From the NCBI GenBank assembly GCA_017540175.1, contig JAFYBN010000003.1, positions 1 through 45,196 of the forward strand: a stretch of 45,196 nt of DNA, read 5' to 3'. A program made the translations under genes and the position numbers. Below, piece after piece: positions 24,580 through 33,366 of the stretch (position 1 is the stretch's first letter; each line of letters opens with the position of its first letter). The stretch is from Clostridia bacterium. GTDB taxonomy: Bacteria; Bacillota; Clostridia; Oscillospirales; CAG-272. The notes below the pieces were generated by a model. That model ran no database searches. It was given only the letters and a program-made list of their open reading frames with translations, and had not been told where the DNA came from.

Positions 24580-27105
24580 ATGAAAACCTACATGTTCTGC
24601 AACGCGCACCTCGATCCCGTCTGGCTCTGGCAGTGGGAGAGCGGCATGAGCGAGGCGATCTCGACCTTCCGATCCGCCTCCCGCATGATCGACGACTACC
24701 CGGACTTCATTTTCAACCACAACGAATCCCTCCTCTACGAATGGGTGGAGGAGCACGAGCCCGCCTTGTTTGAAAAGATCCGGGAGCAGGTGAAGTCCGG
24801 CCGGTGGGAGATCGTCGGCGGGTGGTTTCTGCAGCCCGACTGCAACATCCCCGCGGGCGAGTCCATTCTGAGGCAGATCCTGCGCGGACGCCTGTATTTT
24901 TATGACAAATTCGGCAAAGTCCCCGTGACGGCGGTGAACTTCGATTCCTTCGGACACGCGCAGGGGCTGGTGCAGGTGCTCAAAAAGTGCGGGTACAAGC
25001 ATTACGTCAACATCCGCCCCGGACGGGGGAACTACGATTTCGACTCCGAGGACTTCCGCTGGATCGGATACGACGGCTCCGAGATCCTCGTCCACCGCTC
25101 CGACAAAGGGTACAATTCCGTTCTCGGACACGCGGCGGAGGAGCTCTGCGGCACACAGGATCACCCCGGCTGGCTGAGCAGGCACGCGAACGATGAAAAC
25201 GCCCTTTATCTCTGGGGCGTCGGCAACCACGGCGGCGGACCGTCCCGCAAGGACCTCGACGACATCGCATCTCTCAAGGCGTCGGGCGTCGACCTCGTCC
25301 ACTCCACCCCGGACGAATATTTCGGGACGGTCGACCGGGAATCCGCACCGATCGTCAACCGGGGGCTGAACCACCTCATGGAGGGGTGCTACACGTCGAT
25401 CATCCGCATCAAGCAGATGCACCGGCGGCTCGAGAACGATCTCGTCATGACCGAAGCCATGGCGGCGCACGCAGAGCTTCAGGGGCTGGCCGTCTACGAC
25501 AAGGACAAGCTCGACGACGCGTGGCGGGATCTGCTCTTTTCGGAGTTCCACGACTCCCTGCCCGGCTCCTGCATCCAGCCGGTGGAGGACGACGTGCTCC
25601 GGATGCTCGACCACGGGCTTGAGATCACGAACAAGCTGAAATCGAAGTACTTCCTTGCCCTTTCAGCCGGACAGCGCCCCGTGGACGACGGAGATACCGT
25701 GCCGATCCTCCTCTACAACCCGCATCCGTTCCCGTACACCCAGCCCGTCGACGTCGAATTCCTCCTGCCCCGCCAAATGTGGCACAAGGACTTCTCGAAT
25801 CCCGTCGCCTATGTGGACGGCGTCCGCGTCCCCTGCCAGCAGGCAAAGGAGAGCGGCAACTTCTACATGGACTGGTGCAAGCGGATCCTCATCGAACACC
25901 CGCTGCCGCCCATGACCGTCACGCGCTTCGACGTGAAGTTTGAGATCCTTCCGACCCGTCCCCTGCCATCGCTCGAGCCGGACCGCAGACGGACGAAATA
26001 CACTGTTGAGACCGCGCGGGGCGAGGTGATCGTCAACAAGCGCACCGGTCTGATCGATTCCTACAAGGTCGACAGCTTCGAATACCTCGGGCCGGACGCG
26101 CTGGAGTTTGAGGTCTTTCAGGATGCAATCTCCTGCTGGGACGGGCACCCGAACCTCGATCTGCGTTTTCCCGAGGGACGCTTCACCCTCATGACCCCCG
26201 GCGAGGCGACCGACTTCTCCGGCGTCAAGGGACAGCTCGTCGATCCCGTCCGCCCTGTGGAGGACGGCGAGGTCGAGACGATCCTCGAGGCGGATCTCAA
26301 GTACGGCCACTCCCGCATGATGGTGCGCTATATCGTCGGGAAGCTGTCCGGGTCGCTCGACGTCGAGGTGCGCGTCTTCTGGGCTGAGAACGAAAAGCGG
26401 CTGAAAATGAGGATTCCCACGGTCTTTGAAAACGGCGGGCATTACGGCATGACGATGTTCGGCCGGGAAAAGCTCCGGGAGGGGAGCCGCGGCGAGGACA
26501 CCTTCTCCCAGTACTGGCAGGCCGTCGCGGACGACAGCCATGCGCTGACCGTGCTCGACGACGGCGTGTACGGCTCCGATTATAAGGACGGCGTGCTCCG
26601 GGTGACGCTGCTCCGTTCGGCGGGCTACGGATCCGGCCGGTCGGCGTGGGGCGAACCCTTCCACGAGCCGATGTATCAGCAGAGGATGGATCAGGGCGAG
26701 CGGCGGTACCGCTTCCGGCTGACGGGGGGCGAACGTGCCGAACGGCTGACACAGATCGACTGGGAAGCCGCCATGTGGAACCGCAGACCCTACGGCTTCG
26801 CGTTCTGCCCGTCCGGGGACGGCACAAAGCCCGCGCCTCTGTGCACGGTCGACGCGCCGAACGTGGTTCTCTCCTGCTTCAAGCGGAGCGAGCGGGAGGC
26901 GGGCGTCTGGATCCTGAGACTATACGAGGCGCAGGGGATCGCCGCGCAAGCCCATGTCGATCTCCCCGCCGCGGGGTGTTTCTTCGACGCGGCGTTCGCG
27001 CCGTTTGAGATCAAAACCTTCCGCCTGAAGGACGGCACGGTCGGGGAGTGCGACATGCTCGAAGGAGCGGTGCCTACGATTTTCAGCGAGCAGGACGGGA
27101 AATAA
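24580..27105 (+). CDS. Alpha-mannosidase, glycoside hydrolase family 38
   Basis: 841 residues. The GH38 opening CNAHLDPVWLWQWESG gives the zinc-binding His and Asp; FIFNHNESLLYEWVEEHEP and WEIVGGWFLQPDCNIPAGES follow as in the family, and NFDSFGHAQGL contains the catalytic nucleophile Asp. A GNHGGGPSR-type block near residue 213 supplies further zinc/substrate contacts. Middle helical bundle and C-terminal beta domains follow. No signal peptide, so it acts on mannosides taken into the cell (retaining exo-alpha-mannosidase). AAAGGGGA precedes ATG 24580. It ends 24 bp before the broken AraC gene on the other strand, which may have been its regulator. Confidence 0.92.
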   Translation: MKTYMFCNAHLDPVWLWQWESGMSEAISTFRSASRMIDDYPDFIFNHNESLLYEWVEEHEPALFEKIREQVKSGRWEIVGGWFLQPDCNIPAGESILRQILRGRLYFYDKFGKVPVTAVNFDSFGHAQGLVQVLKKCGYKHYVNIRPGRGNYDFDSEDFRWIGYDGSEILVHRSDKGYNSVLGHAAEELCGTQDHPGWLSRHANDENALYLWGVGNHGGGPSRKDLDDIASLKASGVDLVHSTPDEYFGTVDRESAPIVNRGLNHLMEGCYTSIIRIKQMHRRLENDLVMTEAMAAHAELQGLAVYDKDKLDDAWRDLLFSEFHDSLPGSCIQPVEDDVLRMLDHGLEITNKLKSKYFLALSAGQRPVDDGDTVPILLYNPHPFPYTQPVDVEFLLPRQMWHKDFSNPVAYVDGVRVPCQQAKESGNFYMDWCKRILIEHPLPPMTVTRFDVKFEILPTRPLPSLEPDRRRTKYTVETARGEVIVNKRTGLIDSYKVDSFEYLGPDALEFEVFQDAISCWDGHPNLDLRFPEGRFTLMTPGEATDFSGVKGQLVDPVRPVEDGEVETILEADLKYGHSRMMVRYIVGKLSGSLDVEVRVFWAENEKRLKMRIPTVFENGGHYGMTMFGREKLREGSRGEDTFSQYWQAVADDSHALTVLDDGVYGSDYKDGVLRVTLLRSAGYGSGRSAWGEPFHEPMYQQRMDQGERRYRFRLTGGERAERLTQIDWEAAMWNRRPYGFAFCPSGDGTKPAPLCTVDAPNVVLSCFKRSEREAGVWILRLYEAQGIAAQAHVDLPAAGCFFDAAFAPFEIKTFRLKDGTVGECDMLEGAVPTIFSEQDGK

Positions 27106-27128
27106 TCTCTGTTTCGAACACTCAACCC

Positions 27129-27954
27129 TCAGGAACGAAAAGCCGGAAGATCATGCTTGCCCATGAACTTCCGGCACCGTCCGTCAAAATCCGCCGTCGT
27201 TTTTGCCGCGGCCCCGCTTCGCGGCTTCGCCGTTTCATCGCGGTCGATCCGCGGTTCTGAGATATGCCCGTTCTGACCGATCCCGCCCGCCACGTTCATT
27301 CTCACGAGGGTCGAATACTGCTTGACGGTCATACCGGTCGCGGTGACGAAATCGGCCGCCAGCTTCGCGCGGCTGACGTAGAAACGGGCGGCAAGCTCCT
27401 CCATCGTGAACGGATCGGCGTAAGAACTCACAAGTTCGTTCATCACATCGTTGATATAGGGGATTTTCGCCCGCAGATCGACGGTGTTGCCGGGCGAACG
27501 GTATTTCGCGATCTCGCAGAGAATCAGACAGGTCAGCGCGTTCCGGCTGCCGTCTTCGGCGTTCATCGCCGGATAGCGGCGCACATACGCCTCCATCGTG
27601 TCCCGCAATTTCCTCCGTCAGCCGGATCACCGTCATATTCGCGTTTTTGAAGAACCGGACCGTTTCACGGATCCCGGCGATCTCGTCGAGCGCATCGTCG
27701 AAAAAGTTGATGACATAGCGTTCGTAGTACCCGTCGATCAGCTCCGCGCGGTGAAGCGTATAGCTGTTGTGCAGAATCACGGCGGGCGCGTTCACCTCGG
27801 CGGACTTCAGATTGTTCTCGAGCCGAAGTTTCCCGGAGACGAGGAACAAGAGCTCGTTGTGATTGTGAATATGACTGAACGGCAGACGGTAGGCGGACGA
27901 AGTCATATGAAACACGGTCGGGCCGTCGTCTGCGAAAATATTGGGAAGCGGCAT
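27129..27954 (-). pseudogene. AraC family regulator, frameshifted and 3'-truncated
   Basis: The first part (start ATG 27954 with GGGAGG upstream) is a cupin sensor domain: FHMTSSAYRLPFSHIHNHNELLFLVSG, then VILHNSYTLHRAELID. After MTVIRLTEE (about 27608) the frame is lost. One base further, it continues as LRDTMEAYVRRYPAMNAEDG and reaches the first HTH of the AraC domain (FTMEELAARFYVSRAKLAADF, MTVKQYSTLVRMN). There the second HTH (about 40 residues) should follow, but the sequence turns into an unrelated tail ending KFMGKHDLPAFRS, the end of which is the intergenic repeat copy B. So it carries two lesions and is probably non-functional. Confidence 0.8.
27150..27215. repeat. Intergenic repeat copy B
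   Basis: tgaacttccggcaccgtccg at 27164, followed by tcaaaatccgccgtcgt, matches copy A (3071-3110) with few changes over about 35 bases. It overlaps the false 3' end of the AraC remnant. Confidence 0.5.
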
Positions 27955-28109
27955 CGGAAAGTACCTCCCGGTCAATCATGGTCGTTTGATTATTGCATAA
28001 TCTCCGATCTGTTTCAACATGGATTTCATGAACGCCCGAAAGACGGCTGCGCGGACTTTTCCGTGTTCACCGCAACTCTGAAAAATCAACTCACAAAAAG
28101 GAGAGTATC

Positions 28110-28260
28110 ATGAGCTATCAGCAGTACGTACCCTACGCCCCGGACGCGGGCCGCTACGACGGGCGCATGCCCTACCGCCGGTGCGGCAGGAGCGGGCTCA
28201 AGCTCCCCGCGATCTCCCTCGGTCTCTGGCATAACTTCGGCGACATCACGCCCTTCGGCG
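28110..28260 (+). pseudogene. 5' fragment of an aldo/keto reductase gene
   Basis: A strong RBS (AAAAGGAGAGT) leads into about 50 codons reading MPYRRCGRSGLKLPAISLGL and WHNFGDITPFG, the start of a YghZ-type aldo/keto reductase. After about 28260 the family similarity ends; on the minus strand the next 100 bases read ARIKVTPDEVRRVLDAEG, which looks like the tail of a different protein. The rest of the reductase is missing, so this is a deletion or recombination joint. The functional gene, if any, is elsewhere. Confidence 0.75.
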
Positions 28261-28369
28261 TCCAGCACCCTTCTCACCTCGTCGGGCGTCACCTTGATCC
28301 GCGCGTCGGGTTCGGACGCCAAAAACCGCCCTGCCCCACCGGAACAGAGATGAAATTTGATTTTCCGCC

Positions 28370-28909
28370 TCAGAGCAGAGCCTTGACGCAAGCCTCCACC
28401 TCCGCCATGTCCGCCGTGGGCTCGAAGCGCGCCGCGACGTTCCCTTCCCGGTCGACGACGAACTTGGTGAAGTTCCACTTGATGTCCGGCTTTTTGTCCC
28501 AGTCGGGATCCGCCTCGGAGAACATCTTCTCAAGCAGCGCCTTGTACGGGTGTTCGCCGAAGCCCTCGAAACCCTTTTCGGATTTCAGGTAGGTATAGAG
28601 CGGCAGTTCGTTTTCCCCGTTCACGTCCGCCTTTTTCATCTGCGGGAAGGTGGTGTTGTAATGAAGGGTGCAGAAATCGTGGATCTCCTCGTCCGTGCCG
28701 GGGGCCTGCCCGCCGAACTGGTTGCAGGGGATGTCCAGAATTTCGAGACCGCAGTCGTGGCAGTCCCGGTACATCTTCTCGATGGGCTCGTACTGGGGCG
28801 TGAAGCCGCAGCCCGTCGCGGTGTTGACAATCAGGATGACCTTGCCCTTGAAGTCCACGAGGTTCAGCTCTTCCCCCGTCCCGGTCGTGACCTTGTAATC
28901 GTAAATCAT
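28370..28909 (-). CDS. Glutathione peroxidase family protein (Cys type)
   Basis: 179 residues. Catalytic Cys in NTATGCGFTPQYEPIEKMY, Gln in DIPCNQFGGQAPGTDEEI, and Trp-Asn in DIKWNFTKFVVDREGNV, all as in the GPx family; the active-site residue is Cys rather than selenocysteine. Bacterial members usually use thioredoxin rather than glutathione to reduce peroxides. AGGAGG stands before ATG 28909. It is the last gene of the HxlR-led operon, directly after a glutaredoxin-like protein that may serve as its reductant. Confidence 0.93.
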   Translation of the reverse strand: MIYDYKVTTGTGEELNLVDFKGKVILIVNTATGCGFTPQYEPIEKMYRDCHDCGLEILDIPCNQFGGQAPGTDEEIHDFCTLHYNTTFPQMKKADVNGENELPLYTYLKSEKGFEGFGEHPYKALLEKMFSEADPDWDKKPDIKWNFTKFVVDREGNVAARFEPTADMAEVEACVKALL

Positions 28910-28997
28910 GGCTCATCCTCCTCAGTATTTTTCTTTTTGGTTTTGTACTTCCGAACGGTTATTTGTGCCGCCCGGGCAGCGGGGCATGGGGCCGCGG

Positions 28998-29309
28998 TCA
29001 GCAGCCCTTTCTGCCGTTTTTGTGATCCTCGACGGAACAGGCGGCGGGGGAACCGTATTCGATCAGACCCGCGTCCGCCGGATCGACGGAGATCCTGCCG
29101 TCCTCGAACACAAAGGCGGGAACCCCGACGTCCCCGATTTTCTTCAGGTGATCGAAGACGGGGCTTTTGTCCCGAAGTCTTATAAAAGCGCTCAGGTTCC
29201 GGATGTTCTCGCCGATGTTGATGTATTGAAACTCGTCCTCGCGCCCCTTGATCTGCTCGTAAACATAATCGCAATAGGGGCAGGTGGGCATTCCGTAGAT
29301 TTTGATCAT
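28998..29309 (-). CDS. Glutaredoxin-like protein
   Basis: 103 residues. MIKIYGMPTCPYCDYVYEQI has the active-site CPYC; GDVGVPAFVFEDG has the cis-Pro loop of the thioredoxin fold. The C-terminal tail is short and contains two further Cys. GGAG precedes ATG 29309; the frame extends upstream but has no reason to be coding there. Position between a flavodoxin-fold reductase and a peroxidase suggests it relays electrons within the cluster, which is inference. Confidence 0.88.
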   Translation of the reverse strand: MIKIYGMPTCPYCDYVYEQIKGREDEFQYINIGENIRNLSAFIRLRDKSPVFDHLKKIGDVGVPAFVFEDGRISVDPADAGLIEYGSPAACSVEDHKNGRKGC

Positions 29310-29388
29310 TTCGATGCTCCTTCCGTATCGTTTTTCCGTTTCCGGGTCAGCTCCCGTTCGTGCCGCCGTGATCCCGGGGCAGGCCTCG

Positions 29389-30030
29389 TCAGCCCATCCC
29401 CGCGAGCTTCCTGCCCGCTTCATAGACCTTCCGGCACTCCTCGGGGAAGACGGTCTCGTGCCGTTTCTTTTTGGCGTCCGGGTCAAACATGGACCACGGC
29501 CAGTCCGTTCTCGCGTAATCCGCGAGCTGCAGCGTGTCCCCGCTGACGAACACCTCGGTCGGACCGACGAAGCGGTCAAGAGTCCCCCGATACCCCCGGA
29601 GCAGCCCGCGGTAGGCCGTATCCGGCGCATTGCTCGTCATGATGAGCAGAACGGGGATCGGACGCGCATTGCAGCACGGCGTCTCCAGGTTGTAGGTCAG
29701 GTTCTGGAAGATCAGCCGCTCGTACAAGGCGCGGAACGATGCGGTCAGCTCTCCGAGATAATTCGGCGAGCCGATAATCAGCCCGTCCGATTCCCGGATC
29801 GCGTCGAGCACCGGCGTCAGCCCGTCGCGGCAGACACAGCGGCCCTTGTTCTTTTCCCGTTTGCAGCCGAAGCAGGAGATACAGCCGGTATAGCGCTCGA
29901 GGCGGAAGAGATCGAATCTCTCCACCGCGGCCCCGGCGTCTTCGGCTCCCCGCGCCGCCTCCCCGATCAGGGTGTCCGTGTTCCAGCCCTTCCGCGGTCC
30001 CGCGTTCACCGCGACGATTCTTTTGCTCAC
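29389..30030 (-). CDS. NAD(P)H-dependent flavodoxin-fold oxidoreductase
   Basis: 213 residues. VNAGPRKGWNTDTLIGEA is the FMN loop of the FMN-reductase class; CISCFGCKREKNKGRCVC is a four-Cys cluster that could bind Fe-S or a metal; IIGSPNYLGELTASFRALYER is the second flavin loop. It starts at GTG (30030) after AGGAGAC. Distinct from the other flavodoxin-fold reductase at 12558 but of the same class. It is the fifth gene of the HxlR-led operon, 106 bp after the radical SAM gene. Confidence 0.88.
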   Translation of the reverse strand: MSKRIVAVNAGPRKGWNTDTLIGEAARGAEDAGAAVERFDLFRLERYTGCISCFGCKREKNKGRCVCRDGLTPVLDAIRESDGLIIGSPNYLGELTASFRALYERLIFQNLTYNLETPCCNARPIPVLLIMTSNAPDTAYRGLLRGYRGTLDRFVGPTEVFVSGDTLQLADYARTDWPWSMFDPDAKKKRHETVFPEECRKVYEAGRKLAGMG

Positions 30031-30136
30031 AGAATGTCTCCTTTCATAAGGCGGGCTTTATTCCTTCGCCGCCCCTTCCGTCATTTGCCTTGACTGTGTT
30101 TTTCAGTCTGCGCGCCGCAAATCGTCACACCGCCGA

Positions 30137-31258
30137 TCAGCTTTTGCGCGGATGCGGACCCTCCGCCATGATCCGCTCGACAAGCTCCCGCTTTTCGTAC
30201 AGGACGCAGCCTCCCGTGTGATCGTCCAGCAGAAGCCCCCCGTCGCAGAGCGCCGTGAACAGCGGGGAGCGCAGGGCTTCGCGCAGGGACGTGTCTTTGA
30301 CGTTTACGTCGGAATACGGAGAGAACGGACAGGGCTCGGCTCCCCCGTGGGAATTGATGTGGAAGAAGCCCCTTCCCGCCGCGACGCACCCGCCCGATCT
30401 CTTCTCGTCTCCCGGGAAGGAAACATAGACCATTTCGGGCCGATCCGAGCGCAGCCGCGCGATCTCATCCTGCAAAAACGCGCGTTCGGCGTCTCCCGGA
30501 GCGAGCTGGGCGCCGTCCTCCGAGACGGGAACGAATTCCACGAAGATCACGGCCTTGCAGCCCCGGTCGGACAGTTTTTTCAAAAAGCTGTCGGAGGTGA
30601 CCTCGCCGATGTTCTGCGTGGTGACGGTGACGGACGCGCCGAAAATCAGTCTGCGGCGGCAGAGCTCTTCCATGCCCGCGATCAGCCGGTCGTAGACGCC
30701 CTCGCCGCGTCGGCGGTCCGTGGTTTCCTTTCCCCCTTCGATGCTCATGATCGGGATCAGGTTGCGGCAGCGGTCAAACAGATCAAAATACCGCTCGTCC
30801 ATATAGGTCCCGTTCGTGAAGATCGGGAACAGGATGTTTTCCTTTTTTCCGGCGGCTTCGATGACGCTGCGGCGGAGCATCGGCTCTCCTCCCGCGAGAA
30901 GGATGAAGCTGATGCCGAGCCGGTCCGCTTCCTCAAAGATCCTGAGCCATTCTTCGCTCGTGAGCTGACGGACCGGCTCCGCGTCGGTCGTCGCCTCATT
31001 GCAGCGGGAATAACAGCCCGCGCAGTGAAGATTGCATTTGCTCGTGATGCTGGCGATCAGGAAAGAGGGGATGTGCTCGCCCGCGTCCTCCGCCGCCCTG
31101 CGCCTTTTCGAAGCGGCCCTGCTGGCTGCGGCGAATTTCGCCATAAAGAGGCTTTCCTTCGGATTCTTCAAGGTCGCCCTGACCGCGTCCGCAACGATCT
31201 CCTCGACGCCCCGGGTCAGATAGGCCTGCAGATCAAAAGAAGCAGAGTTTTCTTTCAT
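30137..31258 (-). CDS. Radical SAM protein with C-terminal Cys-rich region
   Basis: 373 residues. SITSKCNLHCAGCYSRC carries the C-x3-C-x2-C cluster ligand motif; LAGGEPMLRR is the GGE motif for SAM binding. Barrel strands continue to about residue 250. Then GGCVAAGRGFFHINSHGGAEPCPFSPYSD recalls a SPASM/twitch-type auxiliary cluster region, with a last Cys in TGGCVLY. The N-terminal 70 residues are helical. The substrate is unknown; proteins of this type often modify peptides or cofactors. ATG 31258 follows GAGGAAG, 13 bp after the nitroreductase stop, so it is in the HxlR-led operon. Confidence 0.88.
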   Translation of the reverse strand: MKENSASFDLQAYLTRGVEEIVADAVRATLKNPKESLFMAKFAAASRAASKRRRAAEDAGEHIPSFLIASITSKCNLHCAGCYSRCNEATTDAEPVRQLTSEEWLRIFEEADRLGISFILLAGGEPMLRRSVIEAAGKKENILFPIFTNGTYMDERYFDLFDRCRNLIPIMSIEGGKETTDRRRGEGVYDRLIAGMEELCRRRLIFGASVTVTTQNIGEVTSDSFLKKLSDRGCKAVIFVEFVPVSEDGAQLAPGDAERAFLQDEIARLRSDRPEMVYVSFPGDEKRSGGCVAAGRGFFHINSHGGAEPCPFSPYSDVNVKDTSLREALRSPLFTALCDGGLLLDDHTGGCVLYEKRELVERIMAEGPHPRKS

Positions 31259-31271
31259 GTTGTCGACTTCC

Positions 31272-32087
31272 TCAATGATTCCCGAGCGAGTAAGACGCGA
31301 TATAAACCGTCCCGTCCTCGTGAGGGATGCCGGGATCTGCGATCAGAAACGCCGGACGCAAGCCGCTCTCCGCCGCCGCCGATTCAAAATGGCACAGGGC
31401 GATCCCCATGTCGATCTTCTGGATGTCCCATGACCCGTCGCTCATACCCTTGTCCTGCTTCTTGTAAAAATGAGCGGCTCCGCCGCGGATGACGACGCGC
31501 CAGGGCTGTCTGTTCACGGCGGAAGGAGCGAGACGAACGGCTTCGAGAGCGTCTTTCAGCGATCCCGCGTTTTCTTCCGTGAGAGGTTTCTCAAAAGAGC
31601 CGTCAAAGAACAGCGTCCCGAAAGCAAGTCTGCTGTCCGCCCGGATCCCCTTTCTCATCATCGTTTCCCTGAGGGACATCTTTTCGGCAGCATACCCGAG
31701 CGGGCTGACGCACGGCATGACCTCGCCCTCGGACACCCGCACCGCGCGCTCGAAGGCTTTGCGGTCCATCGTCCCCGCGATCCATGTCGTCCCGACGCCG
31801 AGGGACTGCGCATACAGAACGATCTTTTCAAAGGTATAGCCGAACGCCTCTTCCGCATGCGGGACGCGGCGCATTTTGCCCGCGAAATAGGTATTCGCCC
31901 CCACGATGACGGGCGAGGCGAGACCTTCCTTTTCCGCGTCGAGAAGCGTCCATTCGATCGGAAGATCATACGGGTTTTCTGTTTTGGACGCGAAGTTCAG
32001 AATGCGGCTCGCGTCTTCTTCACACAGCGGCGTCCCGTCAAACGTTCGGACGCTCCGTCTCATGCGGATCAGTTCCTGAATGTTCAC
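31272..32087 (-). CDS. Nitroreductase family protein (TM-nitroreductase-like)
   Basis: 271 residues. NIQELIRMRRSVRTFDGTPL is the N-terminal FMN-binding Arg motif; LEAVRLAPSAVNRQPWRVVI is the conserved central block, and KIDMGIALCHFESAA follows. The long insert between the first motif and the central block is typical of the putative TM nitroreductase group, which holds two tandem half-domains. The start is GTG 32087, with GGAGGG upstream, overlapping the flavodoxin stop in a GTGA; a TTG at 32108 is less likely. It probably reduces nitro compounds, quinones or other electrophiles using NAD(P)H. Confidence 0.88.
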   Translation of the reverse strand: MNIQELIRMRRSVRTFDGTPLCEEDASRILNFASKTENPYDLPIEWTLLDAEKEGLASPVIVGANTYFAGKMRRVPHAEEAFGYTFEKIVLYAQSLGVGTTWIAGTMDRKAFERAVRVSEGEVMPCVSPLGYAAEKMSLRETMMRKGIRADSRLAFGTLFFDGSFEKPLTEENAGSLKDALEAVRLAPSAVNRQPWRVVIRGGAAHFYKKQDKGMSDGSWDIQKIDMGIALCHFESAAAESGLRPAFLIADPGIPHEDGTVYIASYSLGNH

Positions 32088-32566
32088 AGATCCAAACCCT
32101 CCGTCCAAAGCTTCAGATCCTCTTCGGACATATCTCCTCCGATCCGGCGGCCTTCGTCAACGCAGACACCCTCTCCGACCAGCGAGCGGATGCGTTCGGC
32201 GGTCTTTCCGATGCCGCTCCCTCCGGACGTGCAGAAGGGGATGATCCTTTTGCCGGTGAAATCGCAGCTTTCGAGAAACGTATCGACGACGCTCGGCTCG
32301 CGTCCCCACCAGATCGGGAACCCGACAAAAACGGTGTCATACGCGGCGATGTTTCCGACTCCTTCGGCGATGGGCGGGCGGCAGTCGGGATCAGCCATCT
32401 CGAGGGACGAACGGGACTGCCTGTTTCTCCAGTCAAGATCCTCAGCCGTGTACGGCACGGCGGGTCTGATCTCGAAAAGATCGGCGCCGTCAGCTGCCGC
32501 GATTTCTTCTGCCGCCTTTGCGGTCACACCGCTTGCGGAAAAATAAGCGACCAATGCTTTTTTCAT
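32084..32566 (-). CDS. Flavodoxin
   Basis: 160 residues. KKALVAYFSASGVTAKAAEEIA is the FMN phosphate loop of the flavodoxin-4 group, FVGFPIWWGREPSVVDTFLE is the second loop, and FCTSGGSGIGKTAERI the third. The start is at ATG 32566 with GGAGA upstream; the frame extends six codons further. It is the second gene of the operon, directly after hxlR, and is coupled to the nitroreductase through a GTGA overlap, so it may be its electron donor. Confidence 0.92.
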   Translation of the reverse strand: MKKALVAYFSASGVTAKAAEEIAAADGADLFEIRPAVPYTAEDLDWRNRQSRSSLEMADPDCRPPIAEGVGNIAAYDTVFVGFPIWWGREPSVVDTFLESCDFTGKRIIPFCTSGGSGIGKTAERIRSLVGEGVCVDEGRRIGGDMSEEDLKLWTEGLDL

Positions 32567-32589
32567 GTTATTTGTCTCCGTCATGGTTT

Positions 32590-32979
32590 TTATTTTTCAG
32601 CGGATCCGGCTGCCTCTTCGCCGTCTCCGTCAAATTCGACATTCTCGGCCCAGTGCGCGAGCCTGTGCAGGATGGGCCACAGCTCCCTGCCGTGTTCGGT
32701 GAGCGCGTATTCCACCCGCGGCGGGATTTCTGCATACTGTGTCCGTGTCACGATGCCGTCGGCTTCCAGCTCCTTCAAGGACGCCGCGAGCATGGTGTTC
32801 GTGATCCCCGTTGTTTTCTTCACGAGATCGTTGTATCGCTGCGTTCCGTCCACATATAGCGTGCAGATGATCCGCAGCTTCCATTTCCCTCCGATCATGT
32901 CGAGCGCCCGACCCAGCGGGCACGAATCGCCGCACGGGCAGACGGGAGCGTCCAAAGAAGCATTGTCTTCCGGTTTCAT
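32590..32979 (-). CDS. HxlR family transcriptional regulator
   Basis: 129 residues. CPLGRALDMIGGKWKLRIICTL is the typical HxlR start, followed by the winged HTH: RYNDLVKKTTGITNTMLAASLKELEADGIVTR and IPPRVEYALTEHGREL. An N-terminal C-P-C-G-D-S-C segment could be redox-sensing, as Cys is in YodB-like HxlR proteins that detect quinones and aldehydes. It is the first gene of the operon with flavodoxin and nitroreductase, so it likely controls its own operon from the promoter at 33043. Confidence 0.92.
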   Translation of the reverse strand: MKPEDNASLDAPVCPCGDSCPLGRALDMIGGKWKLRIICTLYVDGTQRYNDLVKKTTGITNTMLAASLKELEADGIVTRTQYAEIPPRVEYALTEHGRELWPILHRLAHWAENVEFDGDGEEAAGSAEK

Positions 32980-33042
32980 GAGTTCACCCTTTTTTCGACT
33001 TCGGGAAACACCGTCAAGCGGTCTTTCCTATTTTACGAAACC

Positions 33043-33071
33043 ATTATATCAGATATGTTTTCCGGAGTCAA
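33043..33071 (-). promoter_or_regulatory. Sigma-A promoter of the HxlR-led operon
   Basis: Minus-strand TTGACT (33071-33066), 17 bases, TATAAT (33048-33043), 65 bases before the hxlR start. Close to consensus. Confidence 0.8.
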
Positions 33072-33254
33072 TACGTTTTTTATACTTAACAAATCATTTA
33101 CATCCGGAGGCAAGAGGGCAGACGCTCGGGCGTGCGGCACGGAACCCGGCGGCGCGCGTGAGGCGGCGGAGGACGGTGTGAAGGGGTACGCGGCTTTCTG
33201 AAGAAAGCCCGGCAAAGACTTTTTTTGAGACGACGCGCAGATTTGTAAGCTTTC

Positions 33255-33300
33255 GCGTGAAAAAGAACGCCCCCGGACGGCTTGAGCTGCCGGGGGAGGC
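33255..33300 (-). terminator. Rho-independent terminator after the small Cys-rich gene
   Basis: ccccggg-type stem: cccccgg (33270-33276) pairs with ccggggg (33290-33296). On the minus strand it is followed by gcgttcttttt. The rest of 33060-33366 shows no gene. Confidence 0.65.
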
Positions 33301-33366
33301 TGAGACGCGGAAGCGGAGAGGTCTGTGAGGAAGACGCCGGTGATCGGACAAACGGCGCGGCGCGCT

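Noticed and set aside
24448-25614. Minus-strand open frame over the mannosidase start
   Set aside because: It runs through the heptamer repeats and the GH38 catalytic region, which is coding on the other strand.
28370-28909. Selenocysteine in the glutathione peroxidase
   Set aside because: The active-site codon encodes Cys and there is no in-frame TGA.
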